The notes under the pieces were generated by a model, which was given only the letters and a program-made list of their open reading frames with translations, did not search any database and had not been told where the DNA came from. A program made the position numbers and the translations under genes. A DNA stretch of 6,460 nucleotides. Source: Chloroflexota bacterium (GTDB lineage: Bacteria; Chloroflexota; Anaerolineae; B4-G1; SLSP01). The stretch lies in assembly GCA_022707665.1 (NCBI GenBank), contig JAKJAE010000163.1, positions 1-6,460 on the forward strand, in the 5' to 3' direction. This document shows positions 1 through 5,607 of this stretch, in pieces. Numbering within the stretch: the first letter of the stretch is position 1; the number at the start of each line of letters is the position of its first letter.

Positions 1-2
1 TG

Positions 3-806
3 GCGGCGGGCAGCCGCGCTGTGTTCACGGTGACCGAACCGATCACGCTGACTGCGCTGTTCACCCCGGTGAGTGGCGATGCACCGGGGCCCCGTCCTGA
101 CGATGTGATCATCAACGAGTTGTGGATCAACGACGACGGCACGCGGTATAGCTCGCTGCGACACTTACCGCTGGAGGGCGACTGGGTGGAGCTGCTCGTG
201 CGCGCTCGGGGCGGCGCCGACTTGCGGGGTTGGCGCCTCACCGACAACGACACCAGGGACGGCGATGCGGAGGGGACGCTCATCTTTCCGGAGAGCGAGG
301 CGTTCGCCGATGTGCCGTGTGGCACGGTGATCCTGATCGTGGCTACGGAGACGCCTGGCAATGCCGCGGCGTTTCCGCGGGACGACCTTGACGCGCGGGA
401 AGGCACGCTGGTGCTCTACGTGGGCAACGGGACGCTCGATACCTGGAGCGAGCCCGGCTTCGCCCTGGGCACTGGCAATGACAGTCTGGCGCTCCTTTCC
501 GCCGATGGCACGGGCATCGACTTCGTGGCTGAGGGACGCGAGGTGACGCCGTGGACGTTCGGGGTGTTGGCCGATGGGGTGACCTTCGACACGTCCTTCA
601 GCCGGCTGGGCGCTGATGACGGCGCCGCCTTCACCGGGACAGGAAGCAACGACACCCTGGATGGGTGGATCGTGGACCCGCCCGCGTGCGCCTCGCAGGA
701 CGCGCGCTGCTATGGCGTGCGGACTGTCGTCACACCCGGCGCGCTCAACCCCGGTCAGGCGGGCTACCGGCTGCGGTGCGCGCTGCAGCAGATGAGGCGG
801 CCGTGA
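3..806 (+). CDS. Lamin-tail-domain surface protein, C-terminal part (5' truncated by window)
   Basis: The reading frame is open to the window edge, so this is the C-terminal end of a longer protein; the first in-frame GTG (nt 21) is probably not the start. Counting from that GTG, residues 2-15 (FTVTEPITLTALFT) resemble the last strand of a divergent InlB B-type repeat. Residues 29-35 (VIINELW), 53-58 (GDWVEL) and 69-76 (LRGWRLTD) are the typical beginning of a lamin tail domain, an Ig-like beta fold found on bacterial surface and secreted proteins. Residues 100-260 continue as beta-rich sequence and include TPGALNPG, common near the end of such domains. No membrane segment or sorting signal is seen at the C-terminus. 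In bacteria these domains are often fused to or next to CotH kinases, which fits the CotH genes further right, so the missing N-terminus may itself be a CotH protein; that part is inference. The domain call is fairly secure; the function is unknown. Confidence 0.8.
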   Translation, partial: AAGSRAVFTVTEPITLTALFTPVSGDAPGPRPDDVIINELWINDDGTRYSSLRHLPLEGDWVELLVRARGGADLRGWRLTDNDTRDGDAEGTLIFPESEAFADVPCGTVILIVATETPGNAAAFPRDDLDAREGTLVLYVGNGTLDTWSEPGFALGTGNDSLALLSADGTGIDFVAEGREVTPWTFGVLADGVTFDTSFSRLGADDGAAFTGTGSNDTLDGWIVDPPACASQDARCYGVRTVVTPGALNPGQAGYRLRCALQQMRRP

Positions 807-833
807 CCTGGGGATCCAGCCTCTGGTCAGGTC
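805..833 (+). terminator. Imperfect hairpin at the stop of the lamin-tail gene, possible terminator
   Basis: GACCTG (805-810) is complementary to CAGGTC (828-833). Inside this outer stem, CCAG (816-819) pairs with CTGG (823-826) around a three-base loop, with a five-base bulge on the left side. The outer stem overlaps the last two bases of the TGA stop. No T-run follows, so this is not a classical intrinsic terminator. It is the only candidate for ending transcription between the lamin-tail gene and the next promoter. Confidence 0.25.
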
Positions 834-923
834 TGCGCCTTCGGTCAAGCCTTCGCCGTCTGGCTGCGTCGCCAAGCATCGCCCAGAAAACGAGCTGAGG
901 GGCAGCAGTAGGGGCCGTGGATC

Positions 924-941
924 TGAGCCCATGCTATAATG
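924..941 (+). promoter_or_regulatory. Extended -10 promoter upstream of the SUMF1-like gene
   Basis: TATAAT at 935-940 is a perfect sigma-70-type -10 hexamer preceded by TGC (932-934), the extended -10 signature. No TTGACA-like -35 is seen at 16-18 bases upstream, as is usual for extended -10 promoters. Transcription would start near nt 947, giving a leader of about 147 nt before the ATG at 1094. The 18 bases TGAGCCCATGCTATAATG match a segment before the DUF4956 operon (2607-2624) at 17 positions. Confidence 0.7.
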
Positions 942-946
942 CGTGG

Positions 947-1093
947 TTGCTGACACGGTGCACGCAAACTCCTGCGATCCTGGCGGGCGCGGAAGTCGCT
1001 GAGGACGGGGCCGCATCTACTGGCGTTCTCACGATAGGATGCGCGGATGGGCCGCGTGCCTTGGTGCAGAATCAGACTGGGAGGGATGCCACT
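947..1093 (+). other. Untranslated leader of the SUMF1-like gene
   Basis: This is the stretch between the predicted transcription start and the ATG. It is open in the frame of the downstream gene (back to a GTG at 917), but its translation lacks any recognisable domain or signal peptide, and the GTG at 917 lies upstream of the -10 element. The only structure found by eye is a weak stem, CGCATC (1012-1017) with GATGCG (1038-1043), around a 20-base loop. No riboswitch class is recognisable. The rest of the 807-1093 gap holds the hairpin and promoter listed separately. Confidence 0.4.
1080..1084 (+). promoter_or_regulatory. Ribosome binding site that fixes the start of the SUMF1-like gene
   Basis: GGAGG lies nine bases before the ATG at 1094, within GGGAGGGA (1079-1086). 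Together with the signal peptide that begins at this ATG, it decides against the upstream in-frame GTG at 917 and the TTG and GTG at 1061-1066, which lack such a site. An ATG two codons later (1100) is also in frame and would change little. Confidence 0.75.
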
Positions 1094-2458
1094 ATGGACA
1101 TGCGCTTCAAGTTCACCACAGCGGCCTTGGTGCTAGCTCTAGCTTCCATTGCAGCACATTGGCCAATCGACCCGATATCCCACGGTACACAGCCCGAGAA
1201 CACGTACAATGCCGTGACGGCGCTCAGCCAAGAGGCGTATGTCCCTGAGGGTGAGTACATCAGAGGATGTACTGGAGACACCGCGGGAATCTACAAGTGC
1301 ATGATAGAGTCTAAGCCCCTTCAGGCTGTGTACCTTGATGCTTTCTATATCGACAAGACCGAGGTCACGAACGCACAATATGCTGCGTGTGTCGCTGCTG
1401 GTGGGTGCCAGCCTCCCCTATACACCAGCTCAACCACAAGGACAGATTACTACGGCAACCCCGTATATGCATCCTATCCCGTTATTCATGTCGATTGGCC
1501 GCGCGCAGATGCGTATTGCCGGTGGGCTGGAAAGCGTCTGCCGACCGAGGCAGAGTGGGAGAAGGCTGCACGTGGAACCGATCACCGTCTGTTTCCGTGG
1601 GGCAACGAGGCCCCCTCCTGCGATAGGGCCAACTACATGCAGTGGTACCTTAACCCAGTTGGAGAGCTGCGCGAGCACCGATGTGTCGGTGACACATCGC
1701 CTGTTGGCGGCTATGTCGACTACGCAAGCCCCTATGGCGTCTACGATATGGCCGGAAACGTCCGCGAGTGGGTTAACGACCTGTACCTTAAGCTCTATTT
1801 CGTCGAAGCTCCTTACTACAATCCACCTGGTCCAGCGAGCACAGATGCAAATGAGCATCTGGCGAAGGGCGGGTCGTGGGATGATCCAATCACCCATATC
1901 ACGTCCTGGAACAGGTTTGACGAATCCGACATCTATTCGACGCACCTTATTGGTTTTCGCTGTGCCAGGGATGCTACGGGAGCCATCCCGACTCCAATGC
2001 CCACGCCCGTGCCTTACGATGCAAGCGAGATCGGGCCTGAGGGCGGCGCGCTGTGGGTCGAGACGCGCGATCACCTGACGCTCCTGGCCGTCCCAGAGAG
2101 CGTGTTCAGCTCGACGGAGACGGTGACCGTTACCTATAGCGTACAATCGAACATCCAGGGCGACCTTCAGGGTATGGGCCACTTCTTCTGTCTGGATACT
2201 GTCCTCGATGGTGGCGCGATTCAGGCTACCCGAGAGTTCTCATCGCCGGTCCGAGTGGTGTTGGGATACCGCGAGTCAGGCGCCATTGTGCGAGACACGA
2301 TCGATCTCTATCGGGTCACGGCAAGCGGTTGGGTGACGGATGGGATAACCAAGGTTGCCGAGCTTCCGGGCTTCCTGGTGGCGGATGTTACGTCCACGGG
2401 TGTCTATGGCCTCCTTGGCGCCACTCACCGCACTTACCTGCCGATCTCTCTGCGGTAG
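1094..2458 (+). CDS. Secreted SUMF1/FGE-sulfatase-fold protein without FGE catalytic cysteines
   Basis: 454 residues. Residues 1-22 form a signal peptide (MDMRFKF followed by a hydrophobic stretch), so the protein is exported. Residues 49-292 are a formylglycine-generating-enzyme/SUMF1 domain: VPEGEYIRG (50-58), FYIDKTEVTNAQYAACV (84-100), the core KRLPTEAEWEKAARG (147-161), FPWGNE (167-172), YGVYDMAGNVREWV (214-227), KGGSW (258-262) and the closing GFRCAR (287-292). In true FGE the segment after GGS carries two catalytic, copper-binding cysteines; here 263-289 contains none, so sulfatase activation is unlikely and a binding or structural role is more plausible. Cys pairs 59/69, 99/105 and 176/197 could form disulfides. 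A TPMPTPVP linker (300-307) leads to a beta-rich module (about 312-440; PEGGAL, LTLLAVPESVF) reminiscent of ZU5-like domains, and the protein ends in YLPISLR. GC content is visibly lower than that of its neighbours: nt 1321-1380 have 28 G/C in 60. The gene has its own promoter and is flanked by hairpins, so it seems to be monocistronic. Confidence 0.9.
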   Translation: MDMRFKFTTAALVLALASIAAHWPIDPISHGTQPENTYNAVTALSQEAYVPEGEYIRGCTGDTAGIYKCMIESKPLQAVYLDAFYIDKTEVTNAQYAACVAAGGCQPPLYTSSTTRTDYYGNPVYASYPVIHVDWPRADAYCRWAGKRLPTEAEWEKAARGTDHRLFPWGNEAPSCDRANYMQWYLNPVGELREHRCVGDTSPVGGYVDYASPYGVYDMAGNVREWVNDLYLKLYFVEAPYYNPPGPASTDANEHLAKGGSWDDPITHITSWNRFDESDIYSTHLIGFRCARDATGAIPTPMPTPVPYDASEIGPEGGALWVETRDHLTLLAVPESVFSSTETVTVTYSVQSNIQGDLQGMGHFFCLDTVLDGGAIQATREFSSPVRVVLGYRESGAIVRDTIDLYRVTASGWVTDGITKVAELPGFLVADVTSTGVYGLLGATHRTYLPISLR

Positions 2459-2475
2459 CAGGGGAGTGTTACGGG

Positions 2476-2500
2476 CGCCAGTGAGTGGCGTGTAGTACAC
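2476..2500 (+). repeat. Small hairpin plus adjoining odd palindrome after the SUMF1-like gene
   Basis: CGCCA (2476-2480) pairs with TGGCG (2486-2490) around a five-base loop. The next bases, GTGTAGTACAC (2490-2500), form an 11-base palindrome with a central G. Either could be part of the 3' end of the transcript or a protein-binding site. Both are short and could be chance. Confidence 0.2.
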
Positions 2501-2535
2501 AGAGTGGTACTTGCCTGGGGTGTTGTCTGGTGATC

Positions 2536-2563
2536 GCCGGAGCACACTGACTTGTGCTCCGGC
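2536..2563 (+). terminator. Perfect 11-bp hairpin, probable terminator of the SUMF1-like transcript
   Basis: GCCGGAGCACA (2536-2546) is perfectly complementary to TGTGCTCCGGC (2553-2563), with a six-base loop CTGACT. It lies 77 bases after the stop of the SUMF1-like gene and about 55 bases before the next -10 element, where a terminator is expected. Only two T follow the stem, so it lacks the U-tract of a classical intrinsic terminator. It may act as a weak, factor-assisted terminator or protect the 3' end of the mRNA. Confidence 0.55.
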
Positions 2564-2606
2564 TTCGGACTGCCTGTCGACCTCGACCTCATCCCGTGCC
2601 TGCAGG

Positions 2607-2624
2607 TGCGCCCATGCTATAATG
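2607..2624 (+). promoter_or_regulatory. Extended -10 promoter of the DUF4956-CotH-VTC operon
   Basis: TATAAT at 2618-2623 is preceded by TGC (2615-2617), an extended -10. No convincing -35 is found. The predicted transcription start near nt 2630 gives a leader of about 20 nt with a GGAG ribosome binding site at 2642-2645, five bases before the ATG at 2651. The 18-base core TGCGCCCATGCTATAATG differs from the upstream copy (924-941) at one position, suggesting that the SUMF1-like gene and this operon are read by the same sigma factor. Confidence 0.75.
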
Positions 2625-2650
2625 GCGCATCATATCCGAACGGAGTGCCC

Positions 2651-3316
2651 ATGGATCAGTGGATCGCCTCGCCGACCGCCTCGCTTGCGACGTTCGCGCT
2701 CAATATGCTCCTCGGACTGGCCCTGAGCGCGGTTGTGGCGTGGTACTACCAGGCCTACGGCCAATCCCTCACCAACCGGCGCAAGCTTGCGGCGCTCTTG
2801 CCCATCCTTACGCTGACCACGGGCATCGTGATCAGCATTGTCAAGTCGTCGCTGGCGCTTTCGCTCGGCCTGGTCGGGGCCCTCTCGATTGTGCGCTTCC
2901 GTACGGCGATCAAGGAGCCCGAGGAGCTGCTGTTCCTCTTCATCGCCATCGCTATAGGCCTCGGTGTGGGGGCGGAGCAGCGCTGGGTGACCGTTGTCGG
3001 TGTGGCCTTGCTCCTGGGCTACCTGGCGATCCGGCTGGTGTTGAACCGACAGTCGGAGAACCATAACCTCTACCTCAATATCCTGGTCGACGAGTCGCCC
3101 GAAGCCTCGCTCAGTAAGGTGAACGCCTGCCTGCTCTCGCACGTGGACGTCGTCGACTTCCGGCGGCTCGACAGTCGCGATGGCACGCTGCAACTCACCT
3201 ACTTCATCGACTGCCGCGATTCTCAGATCGTGAACGACCTCGTTGCGGACCTCCAGGCCACCTTTGCGGGGGCTGAGATCAGCCTGCTGCAACACGAGCA
3301 GGTGCTGGGGGACTGA
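2651..3316 (+). CDS. DUF4956 family membrane protein
   Basis: 221 residues, the usual size for the family. Residues 1-12 are a short polar N-terminus, followed by hydrophobic segments at about 14-35, 46-64, 66-80, 92-108 and 111-131, so four or five membrane passes. The family signature is clear: SLGLVGALSIVRFRTAIKEP (71-90), with EELLFLFIAIAIGLGVGAEQ (91-110) directly after. Residues 137-221 form a soluble, probably cytoplasmic, alpha/beta domain with alternating strands and helices. The ATG at 2651 is chosen because GGAG precedes it and the operon promoter lies just upstream; an in-frame GTG at 2552 would sit inside the terminator hairpin and ahead of the promoter. The biochemical function of DUF4956 is unknown. 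Members often sit beside VTC-type polyphosphate polymerases and CotH kinases, as here, so a membrane partner for polyphosphate synthesis or transfer is a reasonable inference. It is the first gene of the operon, and its TGA directly abuts the next start. Confidence 0.92.
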   Translation: MDQWIASPTASLATFALNMLLGLALSAVVAWYYQAYGQSLTNRRKLAALLPILTLTTGIVISIVKSSLALSLGLVGALSIVRFRTAIKEPEELLFLFIAIAIGLGVGAEQRWVTVVGVALLLGYLAIRLVLNRQSENHNLYLNILVDESPEASLSKVNACLLSHVDVVDFRRLDSRDGTLQLTYFIDCRDSQIVNDLVADLQATFAGAEISLLQHEQVLGD

Positions 3317-4885
3317 TTGAGGATCAAGGCAGAGCGTGCACCGGGCGCGCAGCCGCGACTTTCGCGGCGCTCACTCGTGGTGGGCCTCGTGCTGGGGCTT
3401 TTGCTAGGCTTCGCCCTTGCGGTCGTGCTTCCCGACGGGACCGTGCGGTCGCTCAGCTCCACGCTGCGCAATCCCGGAGCGCGGCTTCGGGCCTGGCAGC
3501 TGCGCCGCGCGTGGCCAGTGCTCGAGGTTGATGTCGACTTCGAGAGCTATCAGCGCTGGATGCGGGTCGTCGAGTCGCAGCGCCAGGGCCAGGTAGCGCT
3601 TTCTGAAACGGACTGCGTGACGGTCCAGCTCGGCGGCGCCGCCGGGGGTCTCCCTGCGACGCTCTGCCCCGCGCCCGCGCGCCTTTATGCTCCCCTCTCG
3701 TCGAGTCCGGCCTTCACGGTCGAGCTTGCAGCGGGCGCTCGCCTGATGGGGATGCACAGCGCCATTCTTGCGCCAGCCGACGCTGCGAGCGTGATGGGAA
3801 TGGGGTATCTGCGCACCCTTGGTGCCGTGGGCCTGGCTGTGCCCGAACGGCGCTTTATCAACGTCAGCGTCAATGGCAGCGGGTGGGGGGCCTATGTGCT
3901 GGAGGCTCTGCCAGAGGAAGCCGCTTCCGCCGCGACTGCCGCCAGTGGCTCGGCTGCCGGCCTGGTGATGGTTACCTTTGATGGCACTGAGCTGCCCTGG
4001 CCGTATCCTGCAGCGCCGCGCAGTTATGGCTATGCCAAGCCCGTCCTGACCTCGCTCGCGTCCGGCGGCGGAGAAGGGGCGGGTGTTGAGCTCCCCGCGC
4101 GTAGCGTTGCGGCGCTCGAAAGCCTTGCCTCGGGCGCGGTGACGCCTTCGGAAGTCGTTGACGACCAGGCGCTCGCGCGGATGGTCGCGGCGACTGCGCT
4201 CTGGCACGGAGCTACTGAGCTGGATTGGCGGACGTTGGCGTTCGTCTCCGACGGGGCGACGGGGCTGCTCGTTCCACTGCCTGCAGGTTGGACGCCCGAC
4301 GCGGCGACCCCTTTCCTGACGCCGCTCATGGCGCATCCGACCATGCAGCGCGAGATTGCGGTCTGGATAGACCGCTTCTGCGATCCGGCTGTGGTCGATC
4401 TCGTGCTTACCGATGGCGACCTCGAGGCGCTCTTTGTGGCGCTGGGAGGAGAGGCCGGGGCCCTGCGGTCAACGCTGGTTGGCCACCAGGCTGCGATGCG
4501 TGCCTTTGTCGAGCCGTCACGGACGCTGTTCGCGGCGATCGCAAACGATACGGCGGGGCTGCGCATCGATCTGCGGGCGATCCTTCCCTTCCCCGTTGAG
4601 GTGCTGGGGCTGGACTTCGGCGGCCAGGGGTACCTGGCGATGGACTCTGCCTGGGTCACCGAACCTGACCCGGCGGTGCTCTGGACCGCGGCAGATGGTG
4701 CCACGGTGTTTGCCGGCAGGGTGGGGAGCGCGCCGGTGGTCGCGTCGTTTGTCGTGCCACTGCAGGCCCTGCCCGCGGATCTACAGGTAGGCCGCGGGGA
4801 GCTCTCGCTGGTCACGCGTGTCTGGGGCCTCGAGGCCGCGATCCCGATAGCGGTGGACTCCAGCCCTGCCTGGGGGCAACCGTGA
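3317..4885 (+). CDS. Membrane-anchored divergent CotH-like protein, predicted pseudokinase
   Basis: 522 residues from a TTG that directly follows the previous stop, with GGGGGA four bases upstream. A basic N-terminus (residues 1-18) and one hydrophobic segment (about 19-38) give a signal anchor with the rest outside the cytoplasm. I recognise the CotH fold from co-linear landmarks shared with the CotH gene at the window end: LEVDVDFESYQRW (69-81) against LYLDIAPDDF; LMGM (143-146) against VMGM; YLRTLGAVGLAVPERRF (164-180) against FLETLRREGVLAVGYGF; VNGSGWGAYVLEALPEE (185-201) against QNGRPLGVYAVEEGFSK. The C-terminal landmarks of the family are also present: HGATELDW (297-304), ATGLLVPL (314-321), PSRTLFAAI (400-408) and ILPFPVEVLGL (422-432). 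The kinase motifs are missing: LKGD is replaced by sequence around LCPAP (116-120), the EE of the VYAVEE motif is not conserved as a pair, WHN is WRT (304-306), and the Asp expected after the EPI-like strand is absent in VPLPAGW. A 60-residue Ala/Gly/Ser-rich region (200-275) is unusual. Function unknown; a non-catalytic partner or scaffold of the intact CotH is inferred. Confidence 0.75.
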   Translation: MRIKAERAPGAQPRLSRRSLVVGLVLGLLLGFALAVVLPDGTVRSLSSTLRNPGARLRAWQLRRAWPVLEVDVDFESYQRWMRVVESQRQGQVALSETDCVTVQLGGAAGGLPATLCPAPARLYAPLSSSPAFTVELAAGARLMGMHSAILAPADAASVMGMGYLRTLGAVGLAVPERRFINVSVNGSGWGAYVLEALPEEAASAATAASGSAAGLVMVTFDGTELPWPYPAAPRSYGYAKPVLTSLASGGGEGAGVELPARSVAALESLASGAVTPSEVVDDQALARMVAATALWHGATELDWRTLAFVSDGATGLLVPLPAGWTPDAATPFLTPLMAHPTMQREIAVWIDRFCDPAVVDLVLTDGDLEALFVALGGEAGALRSTLVGHQAAMRAFVEPSRTLFAAIANDTAGLRIDLRAILPFPVEVLGLDFGGQGYLAMDSAWVTEPDPAVLWTAADGATVFAGRVGSAPVVASFVVPLQALPADLQVGRGELSLVTRVWGLEAAIPIAVDSSPAWGQP

Positions 4886-5607
4886 CTATAAGTACCACGC
4901 AGCTTACGACCTCTGTGACCGTGACGCCCCCGCGGGTGGAGGCCAAGGTCCCGCTGCCTGGCCACTTGTTGGGTGACGTGCGCGCGTGGGTGCGCTTGCA
5001 CCCGGCGCAGTGGCGGCGCACCTATCCGCCACGGCAGGTGAACAATGTCTATTTCGATACCCCCGACTACGCCGGGCTCAACGCGAACCTTGCCGGCGTG
5101 CCTGAGCGATCGAAGCTGCGCGTGCGATGGTATGGGCTGGCCCTCGCACAGGCGCACGCTCCGCAACTGGAGCTCAAGCGCAAACGCGGCCTCACTGGAT
5201 GGAAGGAGATCGTCCCGGTGGCTCGCGATCTGGACCTGGTCAGGTCGCTCTGGTCCGAGCTTCAGCAGGAGGTCTGGTCGGCACTGGGCAGTCGTGTGCC
5301 CAACTGGCTCGCCCGGTTCCCTCAGCCCGTACTCATCAACAGCTATTGGCGCGAGTATTTCGCGACGCCTGACGGCGCGATCCGCCTGACGGTCGACACG
5401 GACCTTCGGGCGTTTGACCAGCGGTCATCGTCGCGACCCAATCTGTGCCGGCCCGCCCGGATGGGCGACGTCATCGTGGTGGAGCTCAAGGCGGGCACGG
5501 ATGGCGAGGCGACACAGAGACTTGCGGATATCGTGTCGTCCCTGCCCGCACGGGTTGACCGGTTCTCGAAGTATGTGCGCGGTGTGATGGCGGCGCCCGA
5601 TCTATGA
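4882..5607 (+). CDS. VTC-domain polyphosphate polymerase
   Basis: 241 residues, a stand-alone VTC catalytic domain. The family, known from yeast Vtc4, makes inorganic polyphosphate from ATP in a basic tunnel. Visible motifs in order: RVEAK (18-22), NNVYFDTPDY (54-63), the basic strand RSKLRVRWYG (76-85), QLELKRKRG (95-103) with GWKE (106-109), SYWREYF (154-160), VDTDLRAF (171-178), the acidic strand VVELKA (199-204; E201 probably for metal) and RFSKY (227-231). All basic tunnel strands and the ELK strand are present, so the enzyme looks intact. There is no SPX domain and no membrane segment, unlike eukaryotic VTC subunits, so DUF4956 or the CotH proteins may hold it at the membrane. The start is the GTG at 4882, overlapping the preceding TGA by four bases (GTGA), with GGGGG five bases upstream. 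The stop overlaps the next ATG (ATGA). Substrate and product are inferred from the family. Confidence 0.92.
   Translation: MTISTTQLTTSVTVTPPRVEAKVPLPGHLLGDVRAWVRLHPAQWRRTYPPRQVNNVYFDTPDYAGLNANLAGVPERSKLRVRWYGLALAQAHAPQLELKRKRGLTGWKEIVPVARDLDLVRSLWSELQQEVWSALGSRVPNWLARFPQPVLINSYWREYFATPDGAIRLTVDTDLRAFDQRSSSRPNLCRPARMGDVIVVELKAGTDGEATQRLADIVSSLPARVDRFSKYVRGVMAAPDL

Noticed and set aside
165..1016. Open frame on the - strand (283 codons) opposite the lamin-tail gene
   Set aside because: The + strand carries the lamin-tail motifs; the antisense frame also runs through the promoter at 924-941 and has no recognisable domain.
917..1093. Upstream extension of the SUMF1-like gene to a GTG at 917
   Set aside because: The GTG lies before the -10 element, has no ribosome binding site, and would bury the signal peptide 59 residues into the protein.
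1335..2078. Open frame on the + strand (247 codons) inside the SUMF1-like gene, and one on the - strand at 1430-2182
   Set aside because: Both overlap a gene with strong SUMF1 motifs and have no features of their own.
2552..2650. Upstream extension of the DUF4956 gene to a GTG at 2552
   Set aside because: It would start within the hairpin at 2536-2563 and include the operon promoter; the ATG at 2651 has GGAG at the right distance and gives the usual family length.
3404..4336. Open frame on the - strand (310 codons) opposite the CotH-like gene
   Set aside because: Arg-rich, low-complexity translation typical of the antisense of GC-rich coding DNA.
4030..5166. Long open frame on the - strand (378 codons) across the CotH-like and VTC genes
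   Set aside because: Its translation is rich in Ser, Arg, Pro and Ala with no domain, and it lies opposite two genes with clear family motifs. It is a by-product of high GC.
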